From Avena insularis (lineage: Eukaryota; Streptophyta; Magnoliopsida; Poales; Poaceae), in the NCBI GenBank assembly GCA_023614405.1, contig CM042696.1:340681211-340745210 (forward strand): 64,000 nt of DNA, read 5' to 3'. Made by a program: the position numbers and the translations under genes. Positions 34,197 to 44,062 of the stretch are shown piece by piece (within the stretch, counting starts at the first letter, position 1; every line of letters starts with the position of its first letter). The notes beneath the pieces were generated by a model. It made no database searches, was not told where the DNA came from, and saw nothing but the letters and a program-made list of their open reading frames with translations.

Positions 34197-37103
34197 TCAT
34201 GCATAACAAAAGCAACACAAATACACCCGGCATCCCGGGGCAGTAGCTAAGCGGCAGGACCCTTGCTGTGAGGAGCATCTTGACCAGCAGAAGCTCGATC
34301 TGGTTCTGGCACCCGCGGGCGGCGGCATCGGGCCTTCCACATCAGGAGTACTGATGGACTCCGAGTCGGTGAGCACCTCGTCGGGGTCCACGTAGTCGGT
34401 AATCTTGATGGCAGACCCGCGGAGCTCTGGATGGGCTTGGCGGATGGCGGCGAGGTCAGCGCCGGCACGGAAGCCTCCGTCAATCTTCTCGACACGGGCG
34501 TCCTTGTACCAGGAGAGCATGAGGGCCAGAGCCATCTCCGCTCCGGCTCGCGCTGCCAGGTACTGTAGCCGGTCCACCGCAGCCGGCACCTCCCCCACCT
34601 TCGCAGCCAGCTGAGCCATCGTCTCCGGAACCAGAGCCTCCGGCCACACGAAGGAGAAGATGTCCTGCGCCGCCTGGCGAAGCTTGGCAGCCTCTTCGCC
34701 AAGCAGGACGACGAGCTCCTGAGCCGTCGGCTGTGCTCCCGGCCAGTTCTCCTGCAGCCGGTTGTAGGCCAGCAGGTCTATGCCGGGATAAAAAGCTGTT
34801 AGAAAAAAGAGTCAGATCCGGCTACCGGATCCGGAAAGAAAAGAAGGCGGAAAAAGGGAACTTACCCTTAGCCGTGTGGCTGACCTGCATCAGCTCCTCC
34901 ACCAGGGCCTTCTCCTTTGTTGCCAGCCGTTTAATCTCCTTCTCTTGGTCCTTGTTCTGGGCCTCGAGAAGGTTGAAGGCTTCGGTCCGGCTGGCGAGCG
35001 AGGCGTCGTGCTCCTTGATGGTGGCTTCCAGACCGTCCACCTTCACGTGCCAATCCTTATTCTGCAACCTCCGAGTGGAGTTGGACTTGCTTAGCCAGTC
35101 GTTCGCTTTCTTCAAGTGATCGATTTCGCGCTGAGTGCATACGAGGATGGCTGCAACAAAACCGGCTATCGGTAAAAAAAGGCGGATGAAGCTAACTTAC
35201 TCTGGGAAGTCCCATTGGCACCAGCAAGCTTCTGCTCCAGGGACCGGTTCCCGCCGGCTGTGGCCTCCAGTAACCAGATCTCCTTCACCGCCAGCTCAAG
35301 CGTGGCAGCGAGGTCCGTCAGCGAGGCGGCGGACGAAGTGTCATCGTCCACAGCATTGACGGCCAAGGACTCCTTCGCTGCGGCCACTGCCATTCGCCAC
35401 TAATCCCCTGGCTCCTTTTCGGAGTTGTCGTCACCGACAACCACGAGCTCCTTGCCGGCAGCGCCCTCCCCCCCCCCCCCCCCCCCGCGCGCGCCCGCGG
35501 AAGATCCATCCGGCTGCGAGGACCCCCCGATCCGGCCGAGGCAGCTGGTTCAGCTCGAGGGGAAGATGGAGGCGGCACTTCGGAAGAAGGGGGCACTGGC
35601 TGATGCAGTCGGAGCATGGGGCGGCGACCCAGTTGGAGCTCGAGCCAGGCTCGTGGCTCCAAAAGAAACCAACGTGCTAAGAAGAAGGAGGAGAAGGCAA
35701 AGGCAAATTAACCAAAGTCAGGAAGGAAGGAAAAAGAAGCATGCGGAAAACGCCGAAAGAAAAGGGGGAGAAGGGACGTACCTCGGCACAACTGGGGGCG
35801 GCCCCTTCTTCCGGCCAAGGCGGCTCGGCGGCAGGGTGCTGGACCGGCTCCTCTTGGGAGTCGGCTCCTCCATCGCGGGCCGGCGGGAGATGGAACGGCT
35901 GGAGCCGCTCCCACCTGCCTCGCCGTCCATCGCAGAGCGTGTCGCCGAATCGATGGTCGGCGCGGCCTCCTCCTCCTCATGAACCTCTGCACGGGGGTCG
36001 GCAGCCGTCTCGTCATTCCGGCTAGGAAAGGCATTGCCATCCCCGTCCGACTCCTTGCCGGACCACCGAGCGCGCGGATCGGGCAAGTCAGGCGTGAACT
36101 CCTCAAGGGGAGCCTCACCCTCCTCGCGAAGGATGCAAGCGAACATCTGCTGAATACAAGAAGTCAGCCGGGCAAAACAAGAAAAATGCAGGAAGAACAA
36201 ATGAAGTTTCCGGCTATAAGAACTTACCCGGGGCGCGCGGTTCTCCCAGCTGTAGGGTGCCAGACTGAACTACCAGTTCTCCGGCAGCCGCTCCTTGGTG
36301 ATCGTCCACACCCATTCCTTCAAATTGTGGTAGCAGGGATCGCGGCGCGACAGCTGGGTCGGGTCCAGCCGGCCGGAGTAGTAGCACATCTTGTGCGCCC
36401 GCTGCTGCATCGGCATTATCAGCCGGGACATCCAGCTGAGGGTGATGTCTAGGCCGGTTAGCCGGCAAGTGACGAGGGAGCGCATGCGCTGCAGCATCGC
36501 GTCCCTCTCCGCCTTGTCACCATGGATCTTTAGCTCCCAGTTCTGCCGGCTGGACTCGACATCCTAGAAAGCCGGAAGATTGATCCGGTCGACGTTGGTG
36601 ACGTTCTTGATGTAGAAGTACGACTGCTGCCACATCCGTACCGTTTCCTGAAGCAAGAACTTGGGGTAGCCGGATTGGGAGCGGGAGTAGATGGAGGCGC
36701 CGCCGCAGACGACTAGCGGCCCCTTCGTGTACTGCACCTGCGGCAGGTCTCGGAAGAGCCGGCAGAAGAGCCCGAGATCCGGCTGGATCCCGAGGTAGCT
36801 CTCGCAGAACACCATGAAATGCGCCAACGTCCCGATTGCATTGGCGCCGAGGTGGTGGAGGCGGAGGTCGAAGAAGGCAACGAAGGTCAAGAAGAACGGG
36901 TGCACCGGCAAGGCAAACCCGCGTGCCAGATGGGAGAGGAAGATGACGCGCTCCCCCTCTGCCGGGTGCGGCGACACCTCCCCCGCCGGCGCCAACCGCA
37001 CCGCAACCTCCTCCGGCGGCGAGAGAACGCGGGTGGCGCGGTACTTCGTGATGTGGTCCTCTGTGACGGAGGAGCCGCACCAATCCCCGCTGTCGGCGGC
37101 CAT
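34197..37103 (-). pseudogene. Antisense five-exon gene of G2 (putative gypsy-type transposon protein, Transposase_28-like)
   Basis: Reading on the minus strand, the probable start is at 37103 (MAADSGDWCGSSVTED). Five exons have canonical junctions: 37103-36228, 36149-35781, 35676-35201, 35150-34866, 34795-34197. Donors are GTAAGT or GTACGT; acceptors include TTGTATTCAG, TTCTTCTTAG, TTGTTGCAG and TTCTAACAG. Exon 1 has blocks I associate with Pfam 'putative gypsy type transposon' (Transposase_28): LAPAGEVSPHPAEGERVIFL and PVHPFFLTFVAFFDLRLHHL. Exon 2 is acidic, then basic near its end (TPKRSRSS). Exon 4 is a likely coiled coil. Exon 1 carries two TAG stops (near 36566 and 36270), exon 3 one TAG and a run of 19 C that would shift the frame, so this copy is probably dead. 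Function unknown. Confidence 0.72.
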
Positions 37104-37619
37104 CTCTGGCTGACAGTGGGGAGCGGTGGCGGAAGAGTGGCGGTGGCACGTAGCGACGACGACGAGCGGGCGGCGCAGCGGGCTACGGCGTAGAAGGCAA
37201 GGGCGCAGAAGCAGGAGCACGCGAGGGAAGAGGAAACTGCAGCGGGGGAGCGAAGGAAAGGAACTGCCTCCCCCGCGGCGTCCCTTTAAAGGGCCGGAAG
37301 AGCAACCGTCAACAGGGCCACGTGGCGCGCATCCGGACGGCCCTCACCCCAACCACCGCCCAAATCCCGTGTGCCGAAGCAGGATGCGCAGAAGATCCCG
37401 GAGCAAGAACCGAAGCGCCGGACAGTGGCTTCCTGAGGCGACGTGCGACGGGACGTTACGCTGCCCGCGCGGTAATGATGGCGCAGCGCGCATGGCAAGG
37501 CCAAGACTAACGTCACGAGTAGCGCAACCGCCAAGCACAGCCAGACACAAATTCAAAAGCAGAAGGGAGCATGCGCACATTTCGCCTAAGGGTGGAATCC
37601 ACACGCGCTCGGGGGCTAG
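37104..37619. promoter_or_regulatory. G2: upstream region of the antisense gene and polypurine tract
   Basis: CCCTTTAAAGGG at about 37284-37295 is a TATA-like palindrome 185 bp upstream of the antisense ATG and could be its promoter (inference). On the plus strand, ctcgggggct (37608-37617) two bases before the LTR is the polypurine tract. Confidence 0.5.
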
Positions 37620-38353
37620 TGTCAGGGGGATGGTCCCCAGGTACCCCAACCGGACAAGAAACCAAGCAGTCGGATCGCGTCCGGCTGACCAAGCATAGCC
37701 AGACAGGGCAAGACAGGCCGGCTACCGTGCGGTAGCTGGATCAGCAAGAAGTAGCCGGCTACGGCAACGTAGCCGGACCCAATCAGTGAGACAGGACGAC
37801 GTGCGTATCAGTGCACGGTACGCCCTGTACGATGGCAAGACTGGCAACCACCCGGCCATACCGAAGACTTTGCGGAGATGACGCAGGAACAGTGGCCCGA
37901 TGCTGACGACAAAGCTCGCCGCGCTTCATCGGCCTACGACAGCCACACCACTCATACTCCGATCAGACATACCATACCGGACACTGTAGATGACCAGCCG
38001 GCTGGGACCCGCATGTGGGGCCCGCCAGTCAGATTGGCCAGTGAGACTATTGCCTCTTTGCCTATATAAGGAGAGGCAAGGCCTCAGTAGAAAGGGTTGG
38101 TCTCATTGCATTTAAGGCAGTAGCTAGAGAATACAGCTCGAGGAGCACTTGTAGTTCGTATATCCCAGATAGTCAGACTCGGCAGGAGTAGGGGCTTTAC
38201 CTCATCACGAGGGCCCCGAACCTGGGTATTTCTTGCGTCCAGCTACGCTTGCTTGTATCCAATCCCGCCTGCGGACGTCGTCGATAGCTTCCCTGCTAGT
38301 CCCCACACCTCTATCTAACCTTCTTAGGTACTGTCGTTCCCAATACAATGACA
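37620..38353 (+). repeat. G2 3' LTR
   Basis: This 734 bp partner of 25856-26590 has TATATAAG at 38063-38070. The end at 38353 is set by the CTTGA duplication that follows (38354-38358). Confidence 0.92.
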
Positions 38354-39230
38354 CTTGATTCTTTCAAAAAAATCATGTTCCTCAAAAATTCTTACATTAC
38401 TACATAAAATTTGACACACTTGATCACCTCACTAACTTACTCATCCTAAATTCTTATAGATGGAAGTTTAGTACTGCAAGTTCTACCAGTTGGGAAACAG
38501 AGGCCAACTGATCTTTGAGAGGGATCTTGATGCACTGTCAGAGCACCTTGAGCGTCCGCATCCGGAATTCTTTGGAGCTCAACTCAAGGATTTTCCGGGA
38601 GGAGATCTACAATGGCTGATGGTTGCAGATCTTCGAGGCAATATGGAAGCACCCCTTTCTGAGAAGATTCAATTCATTGTGCGAGAGAACAACTGGTTAG
38701 ATGGATTAGCCAGGGCTATGCATGAAGCTCTTGCCCGTCTATGTCGGCAAAACATCAACTTGATCCAGGGAACTCACTTTGCTCACTATGCAAGGCGTGA
38801 TTCTATGGGACTGCCGTTGGAGATGCCAAGTCACCCAGAGTTGAAGCGCCAAGTGGAGAATCCCAACTTCCTGCTATATGATAGACATAAAGAATTGGAC
38901 AATGCTCGAGCCTATGCCAACCACAAACTTGCCATTGCTGCCAAGAAGGACTAGACTTTCGCCATGCTCGTCAAGGATTGCCAATCACTTCGCCGTCAGC
39001 TCGAGAAGAAGGACCGCACCATCGCTCGTCTTTCCAAGAAGGTGGCCGACCTCGAGAAGACCATCCAGGAACAGGAAGCTCAGCTTGCAGCAAAAGAATA
39101 ATAGGAAGAAGGTGAAGATATCCAGGGAGATATTCACTCATACCTAAGTGATGACAATGACTATCTGGAGGACGATGCCATGGATTTCTACACCGATGAT
39201 GACGACTCTGACTTCATTGATGATGAGTAG
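38354..39230 (+). pseudogene. CH1 extra ORF upstream of gag, coiled-coil protein
   Basis: A 3' splice site TTCTTATAG (ends 38459) is followed at once by ATG (38460). From there one frame of 256 codons runs to TAG at 39228-39230, broken at codon 4 (TAG), codon 165 (TAG) and codons 214-215 (TAA TAG). The product has a globular-looking first half (RPHPEFFGAQLKDFPGGDLQW, QFIVRENNWLDGLARAMHEA), then a heptad-like coiled coil (CQSLRRQLEKKDRTIARLSK) and an acidic tail (DDDDSDFIDDE). It is not gag: gag starts later, at 39485. I do not recognise a function. Confidence 0.65.
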
Positions 39231-39484
39231 ATGCACTTGATCACTACCGTAGGAGTGAGTGGTATCGGTCCCACTGTATCTTAGTTCACAGAATGGTTCT
39301 TAAAACCATTTGTTCTCCTTTTATGTTGTGATGTGTGTGTTTGTATCGTGTGCTTTGATTGAATGAATGAATGAAATGAAGTTAGTTGCAAAACCTGAGT
39401 TCAAACTCAAAGTTTTACCATTGAAAACAAAACCATGAACCTTAGAACTTTCCCTCTTACCCCATTATCTATCTCAATCTTCAG
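39231..39484 (+). promoter_or_regulatory. CH1 spacer ending in a strong 3' splice site before gag
   Basis: The spacer has no ORF. It ends in a pyrimidine-rich tract and acceptor (tctatctcaatcttcag), whose G at 39484 directly precedes the gag ATG. A possible donor GTGAGTGG lies near 39255. Confidence 0.5.
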
Positions 39485-40570
39485 ATGCCTCGTGGAAACC
39501 AAGGAGGAAGCAGCTCATCGCAGGACCCGATGCTGCAGATTCTGTAGATGCTAGTTTCCGACTATGAAGCTAGTAGAGCAAAGCGCCAAGCCAACCTAGC
39601 CACCCTTCAACAGATAGCTCAGATGTCCCACAATAACCAAGGCCAAGGAAATAAGGATCATCATGGATCCAAGCTTAAGAACTTTCAGAATACCAATCCC
39701 CCTATCTTTAACAAGTCTGAAGACCCGTTGGATGCGGGTGATTAGTTGCAAACCATGGAGAATAACCTAGAAGTCGCAGGAGTTGACGACAATGAGAAGG
39801 TACTGTTTGCCGCTCATTATCTGGCAGGAGATGCAAGAGCCTGGTGGAATAGCACCTGTACTATGAAAAATGGTCAAGTAATGACGTGGGAAGCTTTCAA
39901 GATCAAGTTTAGCCGCACCCATGTGCCACAAGGTTTAGTCACCAGAATGAGAGATGAGTTGAGAGAACTGATGCCAGGCAGGATGATGGTAGTGGAGTAC
40001 CGTGACAAATTTCTGTCCCTCGCTAGGTATGCACCTGATGAGATCAACACTAAAGCCAAGAAGGAGGAAAGATTCCTGAATGGACTGCATGATGAGATGT
40101 AGACGGTTTTAGTCAACATCCGTTTTGAAGACCTCGAAGAGATAGTCGACTCTGCCATTCAGATGGAAGGGAAGATAAATCAAGCCAATGACAACCGCAA
40201 GCGCCGAATGATGCATCCGACTGGGGCCCACAACACCCATAAGTATCACCCCAACCCATCTGCAGGATATGCTCCAAGGAATAATAGACCCCCAATGTCT
40301 CGTCCAAGCTACCCCAATTGTAGCGGAGGAAATGTGAAGTCCGGAGGAAACCACAACAACAACCCCAGCAACTCCAACAACTTCAACCGTGCATCGCCCA
40401 AGTCCAATAACAACAACAACAGCAACAATACTGCCCAAGGACTGGAAGCAATGTCGTGCCTGTTGCAGCCAAAGACATGTCCTAGATTACTTGTTTTGAA
40501 TGTGGAGTCAAGGGTCACTACTCCAACGAGTGTCCCAAGAAGCTTGCAGCCACCACCAATGTGAATGCCC
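39485..40570 (+). pseudogene. CH1 gag
   Basis: The ATG at 39485 follows a splice acceptor. The capsid core reads FAAHYLAGDARAWWNST, FKIKFSRTHVPQGLVTRMRD, GRMMVVEYRDKFLSLARYA and EERFLNGLHDEM, a standard chromovirus gag. A basic, asparagine-rich part follows (40200-40430). Then, after a frameshift near 40440, comes a classical CCHC knuckle CFECGVKGHYSNEC (40492-40533). TAG stops lie at 39545, 39743, 40100 and 40483. Gag would form the particle and bind RNA. Confidence 0.9.
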
Positions 40571-40935
40571 TAGCTCAGCAGCAACACCGTGTTTAGCCTG
40601 GAAGGAGATTTTCCCAGGGAACTCTCTCAACCGCAATGGCCGTCTATTCCACATGAATCCTGAAGAACCCTAGGAAGCGCCAGATGTCGTGCTGGGTATG
40701 TTTTCTATTAACTCGGTATTAGCAAGAGTGTTGTTTGATTTTGGAGCATCGCACTCGTTTATTACAGAAGAATTTGCATGCACCAGTAAGATTCAACCAA
40801 CAAAATTGAAGCATGTTATGATAGTTCAAATACCTGGTTCAACCACCAAAGCTAGAAAAAAATTTGCAAGGCTGTACCTATCAGAATCCATGGGATAGAT
40901 TTTTATGCCAATCTAATAGTACTTGGAACTAAAGG
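40571..40935 (+). pseudogene. CH1 protease
   Basis: After TAGs at 40594 and 40671 and a frameshift between them, EAPDVVLGMFSINS leads into VLFDFGASHSFITEEFA. The active-site triad is DFG (Asp at 40737-40739, second residue Phe at 40740), where chromoviruses normally have Ser or Thr, so it is probably inactive. A second frameshift near 40860 precedes [11 protein letters not shown]. Confidence 0.82.
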
Positions 40936-41830
40936 TTTGGAAGTAGTACTAGGAATGGATTGGATGTCGAAACACAAAGGATTGATAGACTGTGCCAAGA
41001 AAGCCATAACCATGACCAGTAGCTCTGGAGTATCAGTAGAGCATGTATCTAAAACCATGCCCTGTCAGTTCAAATGCAAGAAGAGTCTAGCCCTACCAAC
41101 CATTGACCAAGTCAGAGTAGTTTGTGAATACCCCGACGTATTCCTAGATGAATTGACCAGTATGCCCCCAGATCGGGATATCGAGTTCATTATTGAACTA
41201 ATTCCTGGAGCTGGACCCATAGCTCAGAGACCCTATAGCATGAACCCATTTGAACTAGTGGAACTGAAGAAGCAACTGGTTGCTATGCTGGAGAAAGGCT
41301 TGATTCAACCAAGCGCATCACCATGGAGATCGCCTGTTTTGTTTGTCAACAAGAAAGATGGAGGTAACCATTTGTGCATAGATTACCGGAAGCTGAATGA
41401 TGTCACCATCAAGAACAAGTACCCGCTGTCCAAGAAAGAGGATATGTTTGATCAGTTGACTGGTGCCAGTGTGTTTTCTAAGATTGATCTTAGGACTGGG
41501 TATCATCAACTCAAGATTCGTGCAACAGATATTCCAAAGACCGCCTTTACTACCAGATATGGATTGTATGAGTATACGGTCATGTCCTTTGGATTAACCA
41601 ATGATCCCGCTTATTTCATGAATCTCATGAATAAGATCTTTATGAATTTTTTAGATAAGTTTGTCGTTGTGTTTATCGACGATATTCTTATCTATTCCAA
41701 GTTAGAAGAAGACCACGAGCAACACCTGAGAACCATCCTTGAAACCCTTAGAGAGCATTAGTTGTATGCCTAGTTCAGCAAATGTGAGTTTTGGCTGAAG
41801 GAAGTAGGATTCCGCGGACATATTGTGTCG
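40936..41830 (+). pseudogene. CH1 reverse transcriptase
   Basis: The frame is open from 40937 to 41758. Blocks: [118 protein letters not shown] and the catalytic [10 protein letters not shown] (41672 onward) with both aspartates. TAGs at 41759 and 41771 break the following thumb region ([18 protein letters not shown]). Apart from those stops the polymerase domain looks well preserved. Confidence 0.94.
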
Positions 41831-42540
41831 GCAGGAGGAGTCGCTGTAGATCCCGCCAAGATCAAAGATGTGGAAGAATGGGAACCCCCAACCACTCAAA
41901 CCCAAGTTCGTGCATTTCTTGGATTAGCGGGATATTACCGCAAGTTCGTTGAAGGATTTTCGAGCATCGCAAGACTGATGACCCAATTGTTGAAGAAAGA
42001 TAAGAAGTTTGAATGGACCGACAAATGTGAAGCAAGTTTCCAAGAGCTCAAGAAGAGATTGATTTCAGCCCTAATATTGATTATGCCAGATATCAAGAAA
42101 CCGTTTGATGTGTATTGTGATGCATCCAAGATTGGGCTCGGATGTGTGTTGATGCAAGAAGGAAAAGTCATAGCATATCTGTCTCGACAACTGAAGCAGC
42201 ATGAGAAAAACAACCCCACCATGATCTTGAACTAGCAGTTGTAGTCTTAGCTTTGAAGACATGGCGTCATTACCTTATGGGTAATCGCTGTGAGATTTAT
42301 TCAGATCAAAAGAGCTTGAAGTATATTTTCACTCAGAAGGAGCTGAATATGAGGCAAAGGAGATGGATAGAGTTAAACAAGGATTATGACCTTGACATTC
42401 ACTATCACCCCGGCAAAGCCAATGTGGTAGCGGATGCTCTTAGCCGATTGCCATGTAGATTAGACACCATGATCAAAGAGAACCCAGCCAAGTTTGCATG
42501 AGGAGTTGGAGCAGTTAGAACAGAGCCAGTTAGCAAAGGA
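41831..42540 (+). pseudogene. CH1 RNase H and connection
   Basis: [56 protein letters not shown] (catalytic D) and [15 protein letters not shown] are followed by a one-base frameshift at about 42220. After it come [11 protein letters not shown] (catalytic region), [19 protein letters not shown] (catalytic D), and [19 protein letters not shown]. This is a typical Gypsy RNase H. The frameshift is the only clear lesion. Confidence 0.9.
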
Positions 42541-43700
42541 TTTTTAGCTAGCATTGAACTTCAACCCACTTTGATTAGTCAAATCAAGGAAGCCCAGAAG
42601 GGAAATGCAAGTATCGACGGAATCAAATGTCGCATTGGTACAGGGAAGGTACCCGGATTCACCAAAGATGAAGAAGGAGTGGTGTGGTACATAGGACGTA
42701 TCTGTGTGCCAGCAGATTCGGAGATGAAGCAAGTTATCATGCAAGAAGCTCATGATACTCTTTATTCTATCCATCCCGGAGGAACGAAGATGTATCAGGA
42801 TTTGAAGGAGCAATTTTGGTGGCACAAGATGAAGAGAGAAATCGGAAGCTACATCGCCAAGTGTGATATCTGTTAGAGAGTCAAAGCGGAACATCAGAGA
42901 CACGCAGGACTATTGCAACCATTGCAGATTGCAGAATGGAAATGGGATTCAGTCGAAATGGACTTTATCACCGGTTTGCCTACTTCTAGTAGAGGAAATG
43001 ACTCTATTTGTGTCATAGTTGATAGACTGTCCAAGGTAGCCCATTTTATACCTGTCAAGACAACCTACTAGAATTTGAAGCTAGCAGAGTTGTACATTGC
43101 TAGAATCGTCAGTTTGCATGGAACCCTCAAGACCATAGTGTCGGATCGAGAAACCCAGTTTACCTCAATATTTTGGCAGAAAGTCCAAGAAGGATTAGGA
43201 ACCAAGTTGAATTTCAGCACAGCTTATCACCCACAAACCGATGGATAGACTAAAAGAGTCAACCAGATCTTAGAAGATATGTTGAGAGCTTGTGTGTTAG
43301 AGTATGGATCAAAATGGGCAGATTGTCTGCCTTTCGCGGAATTCTCATACAACAACAGTTATCAAGCCAGTTTGCAAATGGCCCCATTTGAGTTCTTATA
43401 TGGGAGAAAGTGTCGTACCCCTTTGAATTGGTCGCAAGTAGGAGAGAGTCGGATTTTCGGACCCGACATCCTACGGGAAGCCGAAGATAAGGTTCACAAA
43501 GTCCATGAATACCTCAAGACCGCCCTATCAAGACAGAAGAGTTATGCTGACAAGAGACGTAGAGACCTGACTTTCAATGTCGGAGATTTTGTGTATCTCA
43601 AGGTTTAGCCGTTGAAAGGAATGCAATGCTTTCAGCTGAAAGGAAAGTTAGCCCCTAGATATATTGGAACCTTCAAAGTTCTGAATCGCTGAGGAGAAGT
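42541..43700 (+). pseudogene. CH1 integrase
   Basis: The zinc-binding part shows HDTLYSIHPGGTKMYQDLK and then CDIC followed by TAG (42874). In the core, WDSVEMDFITGLP and TIVSDRETQF keep both aspartates. The glutamate block reads DG, TAG (43246), then TKRVNQ, so the catalytic Glu position is Lys. Further TAGs at 43069 and 43606 and a TGA at 43690 lie in the core and C-terminal parts. From 43279 the frame is open (FAEFSYNNSYQASLQMAPFE, LYGRKCRTPLNW). Insertion activity is not expected. Confidence 0.92.
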
Positions 43701-44019
43701 AGCGTATCAACTAGAACTTCCAAAGGAGATGTTAGCCATCCATAATGTGTTCCATATCTCGTTACTTCGCAAATGCTTAGATGTTTCGGAGAAGACCGAA
43801 GTTTTCAAGAACATCGATCACCGAGCCATAGATATCAACAAGGATCTGACGTATCGTGAAGTGCCCATCCGTATCTTGGAGGAAGCTTTCAGAACCACCA
43901 GAACTCGGAGTATCAAATTTCTCAAGATCCAATGGAGCAATCATACCAAAGAAGAAGCTACTTGGGAGCGAGAAGATTACATTAGGACTGAGTTTCCAGA
44001 TCTCTTTAGTTCCTAGTTT
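43701..44019 (+). CDS. CH1 integrase C-terminal end with chromodomain
   Basis: After the TGA at 43690 the frame is open to 44016. HNVFHISLLRKC ends the integrase. The chromodomain follows: YREVPIRILEEAFRTTRTRS, then FLKIQWSNHTKEEATWERED. The aromatic residues and the NH-x3-EATWE block are those of plant chromovirus chromodomains, which are thought to steer insertion through chromatin binding. The stop is TAG at 44014-44016. Confidence 0.9.
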
Positions 44020-44043
44020 TTCGTAAATCTCAGGACGATATTT

Positions 44044-44062
44044 TGTTTAAGGGGGGAAGGTT
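44044..44062 (+). other. CH1 polypurine tract
   Basis: AAGGGGGGAAGG (44049-44060) lies two bases before the 3' LTR. Confidence 0.85.

Larger units (their letters stand above)
25856..38353 (+). mobile_element. G2: Ty3/Gypsy Tat-lineage retrotransposon with an antisense gene
   Basis: This GC-rich element starts TGTCAGGGGGATGG and ends CAATGACA, with target duplication CTTGA (25851-25855 and 38354-38358) in the CH1 leader. Order: LTR, primer site, gag, protease, RT, RNase H, archaeal-type RNase H, integrase, a 4.7 kb 3' region with polypurine-tract repeats and an antisense multi-exon gene, then LTR. RT and integrase catalytic residues are largely kept, but several frameshifts and four sense-strand TAG stops make it non-functional. 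It is younger than CH1 and therefore than G1 and A1. Confidence 0.95.
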
